From contig JAJVIP010000002.1 of the NCBI GenBank assembly GCA_022072025.1, positions 473,356-537,355 on the forward strand: a stretch of DNA of 64,000 bases. The letters are read 5' to 3'. The notes under the pieces are model-generated. The model saw only the letters and a program-made list of their open reading frames with translations, was not told the origin of the DNA and made no database searches. The DNA comes from Elusimicrobiota bacterium. GTDB lineage: Bacteria > Elusimicrobiota > Elusimicrobia > F11. Made by a program: the position numbers and the translations under genes. Shown here piece by piece: positions 52,247 through 60,534 of the stretch; the first letter of the stretch is position 1; the number at the start of each line of letters is the position of its first letter.

Positions 52247-53327
52247 CCATCTCAAGTCCGGGGCCCCCAGCGCTTCCTTGCATTTTGAGCCGCAAATCGT
52301 TTGGGTTGGTGGCGTAATTTAAAGCATCTCCTGGCGAGATAAGTCCCGAATCAAACATGCGTAGTAAGTCCTGATCAAAGGTGTGCATTCCGTAAGCACC
52401 GCTTTTTTCAATAAGGAAACGAACCTCATTGGGACTGTTCGAAAGGATCAGTTTTTTCATCTGGGAACTTCCCAATAAGATTTCAGTGGCTGGTAAGACC
52501 ATCCGGCCATTTTTTTCTGGAACCAATCTTTGACCAATGATGGCCGTTAACACATTTGTTAATTGAAGCCGAACATAGGGTTGTTCTTGGAAATCAAACG
52601 CATTCACGATTCTCTCAACAGTGTCATAGCAGTCATTGCTATGAATGGTTCCAATAACGAGGTGACCCGATCCCGCAGCTTCTATGGCGGCCCTGAATGT
52701 ATTCCCAGACATCAATTCTCCGATCACAATTACGTCAGGATCCTGACGTAACACATGCTCTAAGCCGTCTGGAAAATTTAACACATCCCTCCCAACTTCT
52801 CGTTGAGAAATCGATGAATTTTTTCGACTGTGGACATATTCAATCGGATCTTCCAACGTGATGATGTTGTAAGAAAAATTATCATTCATGTAGTTAATAA
52901 TGGCATTAAGTGTTGTGGTTTTCCCTGCTCCCGTTACACCTGAAATTAAAAACAGTCCCCGTTTGGACCGACACAACTTCTCCAAGGTGCTTTTGGGAAG
53001 AAACAATTGGTCAAAATTCTTGGCTTCTGACGGAATCAGGCGAATGGCCAAAGCCAAAGATCCTTGTTGGCGGTAAACATTTACACGCAGCCGCCCTATC
53101 CCCTCCAACGGCATTGAAAAATCCACCCCAAATTTTTCTTTTAGTTTGGTTTTCTGAGGCTCATTCAAGAGCGATTGAATCAAGGACTCGATGCTTTCTG
53201 CGGTCATTGGGGGAATATCAACAGCCAACAATTGTCCCAAATGCCTAACAAGGGGAGGTTCATTGGCTTTCAAGTGAACGTCCGAAACTCCTGGCTTGAT
53301 GATTTGAGCGAGCAATGCGTTTAACAT
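52239..53327 (-). CDS. pilT: Type IV pilus retraction ATPase (PilT/PilU family)
   Basis: Hexameric cytoplasmic ATPase that drives pilus disassembly. 362 residues. N-terminal PAS-like domain with GVSDVHLKANEPPLVR, Walker A ISGVTGAGKTTTLNAI, Asp box ITLEDPIEYVH, Walker B-region VLRQDPDVIVIGELMSG and His box GHLVIGTIHSND. The usual GEMRD Walker B tail reads GELMSG, a departure seen in some PilT/PilU paralogues, so this may be a PilU- or PilT2-like copy rather than the main retractor. No other pilus gene is in the window. Confidence 0.92.
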   Translation of the reverse strand: MLNALLAQIIKPGVSDVHLKANEPPLVRHLGQLLAVDIPPMTAESIESLIQSLLNEPQKTKLKEKFGVDFSMPLEGIGRLRVNVYRQQGSLALAIRLIPSEAKNFDQLFLPKSTLEKLCRSKRGLFLISGVTGAGKTTTLNAIINYMNDNFSYNIITLEDPIEYVHSRKNSSISQREVGRDVLNFPDGLEHVLRQDPDVIVIGELMSGNTFRAAIEAAGSGHLVIGTIHSNDCYDTVERIVNAFDFQEQPYVRLQLTNVLTAIIGQRLVPEKNGRMVLPATEILLGSSQMKKLILSNSPNEVRFLIEKSGAYGMHTFDQDLLRMFDSGLISPGDALNYATNPNDLRLKMQGSAGGPGLEMVK

Positions 53328-53376
53328 ATCTAAGGGATAAGGGATTTGGGCTTTATTTTCAAGCGTTTTTTCAATC

Positions 53377-53405
53377 TTGCATTGGGTCGGGGTATTTCCT
53401 ACTTT
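53377..53405 (+). promoter_or_regulatory. Candidate promoter of the trmH-to-DUF4254 operon
   Basis: TTGCAT, 17-base spacer, TACTTT. The predicted transcription start is only about 4 bases before the trmH ATG, consistent with the absence of a ribosome site there. Confidence 0.4.
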
Positions 53406-53415
53406 GAATTTGCAT

Positions 53416-54213
53416 ATGGCATATAAAATTATTGATAAGCGGTCGGCTCCCCAGGTTCATTTAATCCGGCAAGTTCGTGATGCGAAAGATAGAAATATGG
53501 TTTTTTGTGAGGGAGAAAAACTTATTTCAGATTTGTTCCGTTCTCAGTGGAGACCTCGATCCTTATTTTGCACCCCAAAGAAATATGAACAAGCCAAAAA
53601 CTTAATCCCCAAAGGTTTGCCTTTGCCCATTTCGGTGTTATCTGAATCCGTTATGGAATTCTGTTCTGATTTGTCCAACCCACAGGGATTGATTGTTTTG
53701 GCAAAACCACCAGAAAATTGGACGATGCCATCAAACGCAACCAAATCTCCTTTGATTTTGGTTATTCATGGGGTTCAGCTCCCTCAAAATGTGGGGGCCC
53801 TCCTTCGCACAGCGGAAGCGGCCGGTGTCACGCATGTTTATGTGACGTCTCACAGCGCGGACGTTTGGGGCCCCAAATCTTTGAGGGGTTCATCTGGCAG
53901 TGCCTTTCGCTTACCTGTTTTTCGAATGAGCAATCTTTCCGAAACGATAGAAAGGCTTCATTCAGAACAAGTTCGATGTGTCGCCGCCAGCCAAGTTGGC
54001 CGGATTAATTATGATCAGCTGGATTGGGAAAAACCCGTGGCATTGATTGTTGGTTCAGAAGGAGGGGGATTTGCATTGAATGAAATGAAACTTTTTGATG
54101 AAACCATTCAGATCCCCATGCAAGGTCAAGTGGAATCACTTAATGTGGCCAATGCCGCTGCCGTTTGTTTATTTGAGGGCGCGAGGCAAAGACGTCATGC
54201 AATTAGAAAATAA
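53416..54213 (+). CDS. TrmH/SpoU-family RNA 2'-O-methyltransferase
   Basis: SPOUT-fold methyltransferase acting on ribose of rRNA or tRNA. 265 residues from ATG of MAYKIIDKRSAP (upstream sequence is non-conserved). Substrate-binding N-domain about 1-100, then the three SpoU motifs: LPQNVGALLRTAEAAGV, LIVGSEGGGFALNEMK and the knot SLNVANAAAVCLFEGARQR. The layout with an N-terminal L7Ae-like domain fits RlmB/TsnR-type rRNA methyltransferases; the exact target is unknown. The SDR gene starts inside its last 17 bases. Confidence 0.9.
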   Translation: MAYKIIDKRSAPQVHLIRQVRDAKDRNMVFCEGEKLISDLFRSQWRPRSLFCTPKKYEQAKNLIPKGLPLPISVLSESVMEFCSDLSNPQGLIVLAKPPENWTMPSNATKSPLILVIHGVQLPQNVGALLRTAEAAGVTHVYVTSHSADVWGPKSLRGSSGSAFRLPVFRMSNLSETIERLHSEQVRCVAASQVGRINYDQLDWEKPVALIVGSEGGGFALNEMKLFDETIQIPMQGQVESLNVANAAAVCLFEGARQRRHAIRK

Positions 54214-54931
54214 AGTGGCATTGATCACTGGCGGAGCTCGAATTGGGGCTGCAGTGGCTTTGGGTTTGGCCAAAAAAGGGTGTCATGTGGTTCTGTCTTA
54301 TCGAAATTCTCAAACGAAGGCCGAACAAACCGCCCGATTGTTGATTCAGCATGGAGTGAAGTCAATGATCGTTCATGCGGACATGTCGAAATCTGGGGAT
54401 GTGAAAAAGGTTGCCACCCTGATTAAAAAGACCTTTTCAAGATTGGATATCCTCATTAATATGGCTTCTCTCTATGAAAAGACGCCGTTTGTAAAGCTAA
54501 CAGAGAAAGATTGGAATCGTTTTATCAATGACAATCTCAAATGCACATTTTTAACTGTCCAACAAATGGCACCTCTTCTTAAAAAAAACAAAGGTCGCGT
54601 TATAAATTTTTCTGATTGGGTGGCCGCCAGCGGAAGACCTCGATATAAAAGCTTCCTTCCATACTATGCCGCAAAAATGGGAGTGGTGGGTTTGACTCAA
54701 GTTCAAGCCCTTGAGTTGGCACCCGATGTATTGGTGAACTGCATTGCTCCGGGGCCTATTTTGCCCCCCACTCGAATAAAAAATGAGGAAATCCGAAATG
54801 TTGTGAAGGTAACCCCCCTAAGGCGCTGGGGCGGAGAAGAAGAGATAAGCAAAGCCGTTCTCTTTTTTTGTGAATCGAATTTCATTACCGGGGAGTGTTT
54901 GCGCGTGGACGGTGGGCGACATCTCTATTAA
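54197..54931 (+). CDS. Short-chain dehydrogenase/reductase, pteridine-reductase-like
   Basis: NAD(P)H-dependent oxidoreductase, 244 residues from MQLENKVALITGG. The closest pattern is FolM/PTR1: IDxS-like NFSDW, catalytic Tyr and Lys in YYAAKMGVVGLTQVQALELA, and a RWGGEEEISKAVLFF end. The cofactor loop reads TGGARIGAA, one residue shorter than the TGGARRIG of pteridine reductases. folE is 36 kb away, so a dihydropteridine role is only a guess; other SDR activities are possible. Overlaps trmH by 17 bases; the downstream PilZ gene follows after 24 bases. Confidence 0.8.
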   Translation: MQLENKVALITGGARIGAAVALGLAKKGCHVVLSYRNSQTKAEQTARLLIQHGVKSMIVHADMSKSGDVKKVATLIKKTFSRLDILINMASLYEKTPFVKLTEKDWNRFINDNLKCTFLTVQQMAPLLKKNKGRVINFSDWVAASGRPRYKSFLPYYAAKMGVVGLTQVQALELAPDVLVNCIAPGPILPPTRIKNEEIRNVVKVTPLRRWGGEEEISKAVLFFCESNFITGECLRVDGGRHLY

Positions 54932-54955
54932 AATCTAATTGTATGGGTGGACATT

Positions 54956-55291
54956 ATGGATAAACAAAATCGTAAAAAAGAAAGACTAGCGGCTCATTTG
55001 TTTGCGGAACTCACTTCCTCCAATTCTGGCAAATCATTGGGTCGGGGAATTGTCGTGAATGTCAGTCTTTCAGGTTTGGGAGTCGAAACTGAAGCTGATC
55101 TTTCGATTAACGACATCATTAGTTGTCATATTGAAATTCCACTCAAGCTTGATGCCAAAGTAGTTCGAATTGAAGGAAGTGGACAACTAAGAAAATATGG
55201 GCTTTTATTTCGAAGTCAGAGTTTATTCGACAAAATTATTCTAAAAAAATTATTTTCTGGCTCTCTTAAAACCAGAAAATTGAACAAATGA
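54956..55291 (+). CDS. PilZ-domain protein (c-di-GMP effector)
   Basis: 111 residues, a single PilZ domain. RKKER at residues 4-8 gives the RxxxR motif and NVSLSGLGV gives the (D/N)xSxxG motif, so both c-di-GMP contacts are present. The remainder is beta-barrel sequence with a basic C-terminus. It may regulate motility, envelope or polysaccharide genes nearby. Its TGA overlaps the ATG of the next gene. A degenerate GGDEF protein is encoded 4 kb downstream. Confidence 0.88.
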   Translation: MDKQNRKKERLAAHLFAELTSSNSGKSLGRGIVVNVSLSGLGVETEADLSINDIISCHIEIPLKLDAKVVRIEGSGQLRKYGLLFRSQSLFDKIILKKLFSGSLKTRKLNK

Positions 55292-56172
55292 AACCTCCTA
55301 TAGGTGTCGTTGGCCTGGGAATTATGGGTTTGGCCATTGCAAAAAATGCTCAAAAAGCAGGTTTTCAAGTCTTTGTTTCTAATCGTTCCGCTGTAAAACG
55401 AGAAATCGCCAAAAGAGAGGGATTGTCGGTCGTCAATTCTCCGATGGAAGTCGCTGAACGCGCGCAGGCCATCATTATCATGGTCACCGATCCCGCAGCT
55501 GTAGAAGATGTTCTCACGGGAAGAGATGGGATATTTTCTTCTAAAAATATTAAGGGGAAAACCCTTATTCAGATGAGCACAATTGATGAGAAATCAACGT
55601 TGGAGTTTAGTGAATCGACAAATAAAAATGGCATGGTGTATATCGATTGCCCGGTTGCCGGGAGCAAAAAACAGGTTGAAGAAGCTCAGTTGATTCTTTT
55701 GGCTGGAGGAATGAAGGCTGATTTGTTGAAATGGGATGATCTTTTTAAGGCCATTGGTAAGGCGGTGGTCCACGCCGGACCGGTTGGAAAAGGTTCCGCC
55801 TTAAAGTTGTGCATGAATTTAATTGTGGCGCAAATGACCACGGCGCTTTGTGAGTCAGTGGCTTTGGCCAAAGTGCAAGATTTAAATCCGGAAAAAATAT
55901 TTGAAGTGATAAAACAAAGCCCTGCTTTGAATTGCGGGTATTTTCAAATAAAAGAAAAAACCTTGCTTGAAGAAAATTATTCGCCGGCTTTTTCTTTGAA
56001 AAACATGCTTAAAGATGTCCGCTTTATGGATGCCGTAGCTAGACAAAAAAAACTACCTATCCCTGTTACGCAAGCGGTCAAATTTTTAATGGAAGGGGCC
56101 CTGACCGAAGGGTTGGGGGATTTCGATTTAACCAGCATATCAGCTCTGTTGAAACCTGCTGGAAAAAAATAG
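55288..56172 (+). CDS. NAD-binding beta-hydroxyacid dehydrogenase (GarR/GLYR/HIBADH family)
   Basis: 294 residues. N-terminal Rossmann domain GVVGLGIMGLAIAKNAQKAG; substrate-binding DCPVAGSKKQVEEAQL; catalytic Lys in GKGSALKLCMNLIVAQ; C-terminal helical domain ending AGKK. The family reduces succinic semialdehyde, glyoxylate or tartronate semialdehyde, or oxidises 3-hydroxyisobutyrate; the substrate is not determined here. Coupled to the PilZ gene by ATGA. The role next to TolQ/TolR is not obvious. Confidence 0.9.
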   Translation: MKPPIGVVGLGIMGLAIAKNAQKAGFQVFVSNRSAVKREIAKREGLSVVNSPMEVAERAQAIIIMVTDPAAVEDVLTGRDGIFSSKNIKGKTLIQMSTIDEKSTLEFSESTNKNGMVYIDCPVAGSKKQVEEAQLILLAGGMKADLLKWDDLFKAIGKAVVHAGPVGKGSALKLCMNLIVAQMTTALCESVALAKVQDLNPEKIFEVIKQSPALNCGYFQIKEKTLLEENYSPAFSLKNMLKDVRFMDAVARQKKLPIPVTQAVKFLMEGALTEGLGDFDLTSISALLKPAGKK

Positions 56173-56181
56173 GAGGATTTC

Positions 56182-56802
56182 TTGGGAAACGTTGCTTGGG
56201 GAGGAGTTTTGGCCGCCGGTTGGCCGGTTTTATCTATTTTGTTTATTGCTTCGATTGTTACATTTGCCATTATTTTTGAGCGGTGGAAGGTCTTCTCACA
56301 AATCAAACTTCAATCGACACCATTTCTGGAATCTCTCAAGAAAACAGCTGATCCTGAAAAGATTGTTGCTTGGTGCGAAAAATCTGATCAACCGCTCGCG
56401 TCTATTGCCAAGGCTATATACAAAGCCCCTGGGAACCGGGAAGACAAAGAACGTTGGTTGGCCCGCAGCATTCAAGCTCTCGTTCAAAAATATGAAATGC
56501 GTGTGTCCATTTTGGGAACGGTGGCCAGCGTCGCTCCTTTTGTGGGGCTTTTAGGAACAGTGATTGGAATTATCCGGGCTTTTCATGCGGTGGCTTCCAC
56601 CTCATCTGAAGGGGCCAGCGCAGTGGCGATCGGTATTTCTGAGGCATTGGTGGGAACCGCGGCAGGTCTTGTTGTGGCCATTCCTGCCCTCCTCGCCTAT
56701 AACTATTTTGTGAATCAACTTCGACATTTCACCCAAGAATGGGAATTGACTGGACAAGAAATTATTGATCTTTCCTTAAAGAATGTTCGGGGGGAGTCAT
56801 GA
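56182..56802 (+). CDS. TolQ/ExbB-family proton-channel protein
   Basis: Proton-channel subunit that with TolR/ExbD energises an outer-membrane task using the proton gradient. 206 residues from a TTG start 5 bases after AGGAGG. Membrane helices at about 10-32, 112-135 and 155-180; the family core TVASVAPFVGLLGTVIGIIRAF and SEALVGTAAGLVVAIPALLAYN is intact. It lies in the order tolQ-tolR-tonB with ATGA overlaps. Confidence 0.93.
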   Translation: MGNVAWGGVLAAGWPVLSILFIASIVTFAIIFERWKVFSQIKLQSTPFLESLKKTADPEKIVAWCEKSDQPLASIAKAIYKAPGNREDKERWLARSIQALVQKYEMRVSILGTVASVAPFVGLLGTVIGIIRAFHAVASTSSEGASAVAIGISEALVGTAAGLVVAIPALLAYNYFVNQLRHFTQEWELTGQEIIDLSLKNVRGES

Positions 56803-57224
56803 AAATTGGAAGCGCCAATGGAACTGGCCGTTATCACATTCAAGCAGAAATCAACATGATTCCCTTGATTGATGTGGCCTTGGTTCTGCTTATTATTTTT
56901 ATGGTTATTTCTCCGATCTTGGTGGAATCACAATTGCGAGTAAAACTCCCCAAGGTCTCGTCATCGCCGAGTCATACCGAAGAAACCGCTTTGAAGGTTG
57001 AAATTTCCGCTGATGGAAAGTTTGCTTTGAACGGGAAAATGGTCACACGCGATGCCTTTAAAACGGCCTTGAATGTGCAACTCCCTCCGGGGCATAAGGC
57101 CTCCCTGTTGATCCAAGCCGACCGAGAATCTCGATTTAACGATGTGGTGTATGTGATGGATGTGGCCAAACAATTAAAAGTCGAAAACTTGGGTGTGGCG
57201 GTCCTTCCTGAATCAATGCACTGA
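56799..57224 (+). CDS. TolR/ExbD-family biopolymer transport protein
   Basis: Partner of the TolQ/ExbB protein. 141 residues: one membrane helix with the proton-carrying aspartate in INMIPLIDVALVLLIIFMV, then a periplasmic domain with LLIQADRESRFNDVVYVMD, the ExbD/TolR signature. Overlaps its neighbours on both sides by 4 bases and 1 base. Confidence 0.93.
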   Translation: MKIGSANGTGRYHIQAEINMIPLIDVALVLLIIFMVISPILVESQLRVKLPKVSSSPSHTEETALKVEISADGKFALNGKMVTRDAFKTALNVQLPPGHKASLLIQADRESRFNDVVYVMDVAKQLKVENLGVAVLPESMH

Positions 57225-58015
57225 TGCGGCGATACCTTCTTTCATCGGCCGGAATTCATTTTTCAATTTTGCTTCTGTTCTTTTTTTTCACCTGGTTGAA
57301 TCGGGGGAAAAATCTACTCATTATTGATGGTTTTGAATTTATAGGAGATGGCGGTGGTGGGGATGGCCGTCCTGGCGGAGGAGGGCCCAAGGCCGCTCAC
57401 ATGGGGCAAGTTGTCCCAGCCCCCGTTCGTGTTCCGATCCCTCAAAAACCAGGCCCCGTTCAAAAACCCACAAAAACTGAAGAGACCTGGAAAGTGAAAG
57501 ATCCCAAAAAAATCCCGGAGAAACCCAAAACAACGACATCTCCAGATACCCCAATTGAAACAGCTGAAACAAACCAAATTGAAAAGAGCAATATCATTCG
57601 CCGCGGTGTTGATCCAAATACCAAAGCAGGTGAAGGAGGGTTTGATTTTGGAACCGGAGAAGGCGGCGGGGGAGAGGGTGACGGAAAAGGAATGGGAATT
57701 GGCATCGGTTATGGTCCTGGTGAAGGAGGGGGGTTTGGAGGATTTGGAGGATATTTAAGAATTCTACGTCAACGAATATGGGCGGAATGGTCCCAATCCG
57801 CTGTTTATGGTTCAAATGAAGTCTGTATAGTGGGCCTCACAGTTTCAAAGGATGGTCAAGTGACAGACATAAAAGTGGAAAAACCGTCCAATAATTCTTT
57901 TTATGACAATGTGGCTTTGAGAGCGGTGCGGAACTCGTCGCCGCTTCCGCCACTGCCGGCGAGTTTTTCAAAATCCAGTCAACGTTTCAGAATTAAATTT
58001 CGTTTATTAGAGTAA
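57224..58015 (+). CDS. TonB/TolA-like periplasmic energy-transducing protein
   Basis: 263 residues: N-terminal membrane helix (about 10-26), a Pro/Lys-rich linker (about 65-110), a long glycine-rich spacer (GEGGFDFGTGEGGGGEGDGK and on to about residue 180), and a C-terminal TonB/TolA-type domain (GYLRILRQRIWAEWSQ, VGLTVSKDGQVTDIKVEKPS, NVALRAVRNSSPLPPLP). The glycine-rich segment instead of the usual Pro-Lys or Ala-Lys stretch is unusual. It follows TolR by a TGATG overlap. Whether it serves Tol (division) or TonB (uptake) is open; no TonB-dependent receptor or tolB/pal is present in the window. Confidence 0.88.
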   Translation: MRRYLLSSAGIHFSILLLFFFFTWLNRGKNLLIIDGFEFIGDGGGGDGRPGGGGPKAAHMGQVVPAPVRVPIPQKPGPVQKPTKTEETWKVKDPKKIPEKPKTTTSPDTPIETAETNQIEKSNIIRRGVDPNTKAGEGGFDFGTGEGGGGEGDGKGMGIGIGYGPGEGGGFGGFGGYLRILRQRIWAEWSQSAVYGSNEVCIVGLTVSKDGQVTDIKVEKPSNNSFYDNVALRAVRNSSPLPPLPASFSKSSQRFRIKFRLLE

Positions 58016-58019
58016 TCCC

Positions 58020-59051
58020 ATGAAAATTTTACTTATTCAGCTGCGTCGCATTGGAGACATCTTGTTAACTGGCCCGACCGCCGTTTATTTGAGAAATATA
58101 TTTCCTGAGTCCGAAATTCATATTCTGACAGAACCCGCGGGGATCCCGGTCATGGAAACAAATCCTTCTATTGATCGCGTTATGATCTACGACAAAAATC
58201 ATCCCTGGAGAATGATTCGTATGATTCGTTCAGGAAAATATGATGTGGTGTTTGATTTTATGAACAATCCTCGGACAGGTCTTTTAACACTTCTCAGTGG
58301 CGCCCGTTGGAAAGTGGGATGGAGCCACCCGGTTCGTAAAATATTTTATCAATGTGCTGTCCCTATCCCGGACTATCCTGAATATGTCCCTTTACGAAAA
58401 ATTCGAATGGTCAGAGCATGGTTGGCTAAAATCGGAAAACCCAATCCAGAACCTCAGATGCTATTGCCACAGATTAAAACCACAGCTGAGGATGAGTTGT
58501 TTGCTGATCAATGGATGGCCAAAGAAGCCTTAAAACCTCTTCAATTTGTGGTCATGGCGCCCGCCAGCCGATACGCGGTTCGCTCTTGGAGAAAAGAGGG
58601 TTATCGAAAGGTGGCTTTATCACTAATGAAGGATTTTGGTAAACGTGTTTTTATTGCCTGGGGCCCGGGAGAGGAAGATTTCGTGGAAGAAATTAGAAAG
58701 GGGGAAGGCGAGGCCATTGGTAAATTGCCCCAAACCAGTCTTCGTGAAATGGCGGCAATTTTTGCGCGGGCCTCCTTGGTCTTAACAGTTGATTGCGGCT
58801 CGATGCACACGGCCGTTTCAATGGGGACCCCGACCGTGACGCTTTACGGTCCTACGAGGCCCATAGATTGGAACCCGTCACTTTCTAATCTGGGAACCCG
58901 CGACGTGCCGGTTAATGTTCCAGATTTGGAATGTTTGGGTTGCCATCTGCATGAATGCAAGATCGGCCATATGTGCATGAATAATTTGACGGAGGAAAGA
59001 GTTTTAGAAGCCTGCAAGAAAATATTGTCAAAAGAGGAAATAAAAATATGA
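58020..59051 (+). CDS. Glycosyltransferase family 9 (heptosyltransferase-like)
   Basis: LPS core-type transferase of the WaaC/WaaF fold. 343 residues. N-terminal LLIQLRRIGDILLTGPTAVY, C-terminal nucleotide-binding LVLTVDCGSMHTAVSMGTPT and TLYGPTRPIDWNP, the GT9 signature. Four cysteines near the end (CLGCHLHEC, HMC) may bind metal. It starts 5 bases after tonB and its stop overlaps the DUF4254 N-half gene by 4 bases (ATGA), a pairing known from LPS loci. Confidence 0.9.
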   Translation: MKILLIQLRRIGDILLTGPTAVYLRNIFPESEIHILTEPAGIPVMETNPSIDRVMIYDKNHPWRMIRMIRSGKYDVVFDFMNNPRTGLLTLLSGARWKVGWSHPVRKIFYQCAVPIPDYPEYVPLRKIRMVRAWLAKIGKPNPEPQMLLPQIKTTAEDELFADQWMAKEALKPLQFVVMAPASRYAVRSWRKEGYRKVALSLMKDFGKRVFIAWGPGEEDFVEEIRKGEGEAIGKLPQTSLREMAAIFARASLVLTVDCGSMHTAVSMGTPTVTLYGPTRPIDWNPSLSNLGTRDVPVNVPDLECLGCHLHECKIGHMCMNNLTEERVLEACKKILSKEEIKI

Positions 59052-59263
59052 CGGAATCGAATCGGAAATTAGGAGCTTTGGTGGCCCATTTATGTCAAAC
59101 CAATATGGAGCTTTGGAAGGAGGAAGACAAAGCGCGAATGAGCGATGACTTGCAGGTGGTTCAAGCCAAACGAAATATCGACAAACTAAATCAAAAGAGA
59201 AATGATTTGATTGAAAAGATCGACGATTATGTTCTTCAGGTTGTGAGAGGTCCGGAGAAATAG
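59048..59263 (+). CDS. DUF4254-like protein, N-terminal half
   Basis: 71 residues. ALVAHLCQTNMELWKEEDKA then VQAKRNIDKLNQKRNDLIEK match the first half of DUF4254 proteins, which are normally about 200 residues and sit beside LPS glycosyltransferases in Bacteroidota. It ends one base before the ATG of the second half (TAG-C-ATG). Function of the family is unknown. That the two form one split protein is inference from order and from my memory of the intact family. Confidence 0.65.
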   Translation: MTESNRKLGALVAHLCQTNMELWKEEDKARMSDDLQVVQAKRNIDKLNQKRNDLIEKIDDYVLQVVRGPEK

Positions 59264-59264
59264 C

Positions 59265-59531
59265 ATGGCTGAAACTGTGGGAAGTTTGGTCGATAAAATA
59301 TCGATCATTGAATTGAAAATTTTTCATATGCAAAAACAGATCGATCGGAAAGACGCGAGTCCGGACCATCGCATGAAATGCGTTTCTCGGCTTGAAATCA
59401 TGCACGAACAACGCAATGATCTGGTCAGTGAGTTGTCAGATTTGTTCGACGCGGTCCTTTTGGGTCAAAAAAAGATGAAAGTTTATCGGCAGTTTAAGAT
59501 GTACAACGATCCGGCTTATCGAGCTTCTTGA
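59265..59531 (+). CDS. DUF4254-like protein, C-terminal half
   Basis: 88 residues. Starts at LVDKISIIELKIFHMQKQ, followed by DRKDASPDHRMKCVSRLEIM, the repeated HEQRNDLVSEL block, and the terminal KKMKVYRQFKMYNDPAY, which match the conserved end of DUF4254. Predicted all-helical. Together with the preceding 71-residue ORF it covers the whole family length. Convergent with the degenerate GGDEF gene 6 bases away. Confidence 0.7.
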   Translation: MAETVGSLVDKISIIELKIFHMQKQIDRKDASPDHRMKCVSRLEIMHEQRNDLVSELSDLFDAVLLGQKKMKVYRQFKMYNDPAYRAS

Positions 59532-59537
59532 AAAAGT

Positions 59538-60068
59538 TTAACGAGACAACTCAGCCACGTGAGCTCTCGCTCGGTTCAATAAGTCATTGACTCCCTCTCC
59601 ATCCCTGGGATAAATAGCCCAACCCACTCTGGCAAATAGGAGCGATGGATTCTGGGGCCATAAAAATTGTTGAAGAATATCGGTCCATCTGGATGTCAGG
59701 TCGTTGTAATGCCCTTGGCGAATGACATTTTGCGTGAGTGATACCAAACGCTGCGCGATGGTGTCGACTTTCGAGTGATCAACTGCATCGAATAAAAAAC
59801 CCAAGCCATCCTGATAGACCCCCACATATTGGCTGGGATGGACAGCCCGTCTGGCCGTGTTAAAGAGTTCCCTTAGAAATGAGTTGACCACGTGAGATGG
59901 ACGCTTACTCCTGAATTCACCCATATTTTCTATTTTAATCATGACGATAAAAAAAGGTTTTTTAAACTCAGCACTTTTCTGCATCGCCATTTGAATGCGC
60001 CCTATAAACTCTTGACCTGATATTTGACCACTGACTGAGACGGTCTTGTCTTGAACTTGATTGTTCAT
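59538..60068 (-). CDS. Degenerate GGDEF-like protein
   Basis: 176 residues resembling the diguanylate-cyclase fold (FFIVMIKIENMGEF, VNSFLRELFNTARR, ARVGWAIYPRDGEG with the closing DLLNRARAHV) but the catalytic GGDEF hairpin position reads YQDGLGFLF, so cyclase activity is unlikely. It could be a c-di-GMP- or GTP-sensing or scaffold domain. GGGGGG lies 7 bases before the ATG. Positioned next to a PilZ-containing operon. Confidence 0.75.
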   Translation of the reverse strand: MNNQVQDKTVSVSGQISGQEFIGRIQMAMQKSAEFKKPFFIVMIKIENMGEFRSKRPSHVVNSFLRELFNTARRAVHPSQYVGVYQDGLGFLFDAVDHSKVDTIAQRLVSLTQNVIRQGHYNDLTSRWTDILQQFLWPQNPSLLFARVGWAIYPRDGEGVNDLLNRARAHVAELSR

Positions 60069-60279
60069 ATCAACCCCCCGACGATATATGAGATATTTAT
60101 TATGACGTTGTAAGGTTCGTCGGTTGAGCTCTGTTGTTCATTCTTTATCTCACTACAGCGAGAAAAACAATGTGACAAATAGCATGGTTAATTCAGATTG
60201 ATTTGTAGGACTGTTTGTATATCGCTGATTTATCACTTTGGTTTCACCTCAATTTTACGGGCTTTGATTAGGATGTAGT
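60069..60279. other. Intergenic region, no gene seen
   Basis: Divergent upstream region of the GGDEF-like gene and of the 60-residue ORF. AT-rich. Only weak promoter-like pieces (for example TTGATT-16-TATCGC) and no clear hairpin with T-run. Confidence 0.5.
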
Positions 60280-60462
60280 ATGAATGCTTATGAAGCCAAC
60301 TGGATTCTAGCCATGCAGCGACGCGATACGTCCATCCCAGAAAACCCATCTGAGGGAGAATTGATTTATACGTTGTTCCTATCTGATTTCATTAGAATTC
60401 CTCATGTCGACTATCGAAATCTGTCGGTGGTTGACGCTCAAATTCAGACTCTCTTTAATTAA
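60280..60462 (+). CDS. Small hypothetical protein (60 residues)
   Basis: MNAYEANWILAMQRRDTSIP and on to FRIPHVDYRN-type sequence; acidic, no membrane helix, no domain I recognise. Possible ribosome site AGGATG 6 bases before the ATG. It is followed by 72 bases and then the NHL giant. Could be chance, but composition is protein-like. Confidence 0.4.
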   Translation: MNAYEANWILAMQRRDTSIPENPSEGELIYTLFLSDFIRIPHVDYRNLSVVDAQIQTLFN

Positions 60463-60534
60463 ACCTTTCCCCTGTAAAATTCCTTCTTTTCATTCCAAGC
60501 TATGGACATTGTGTTTTATCCAAGGAGAATCCTC

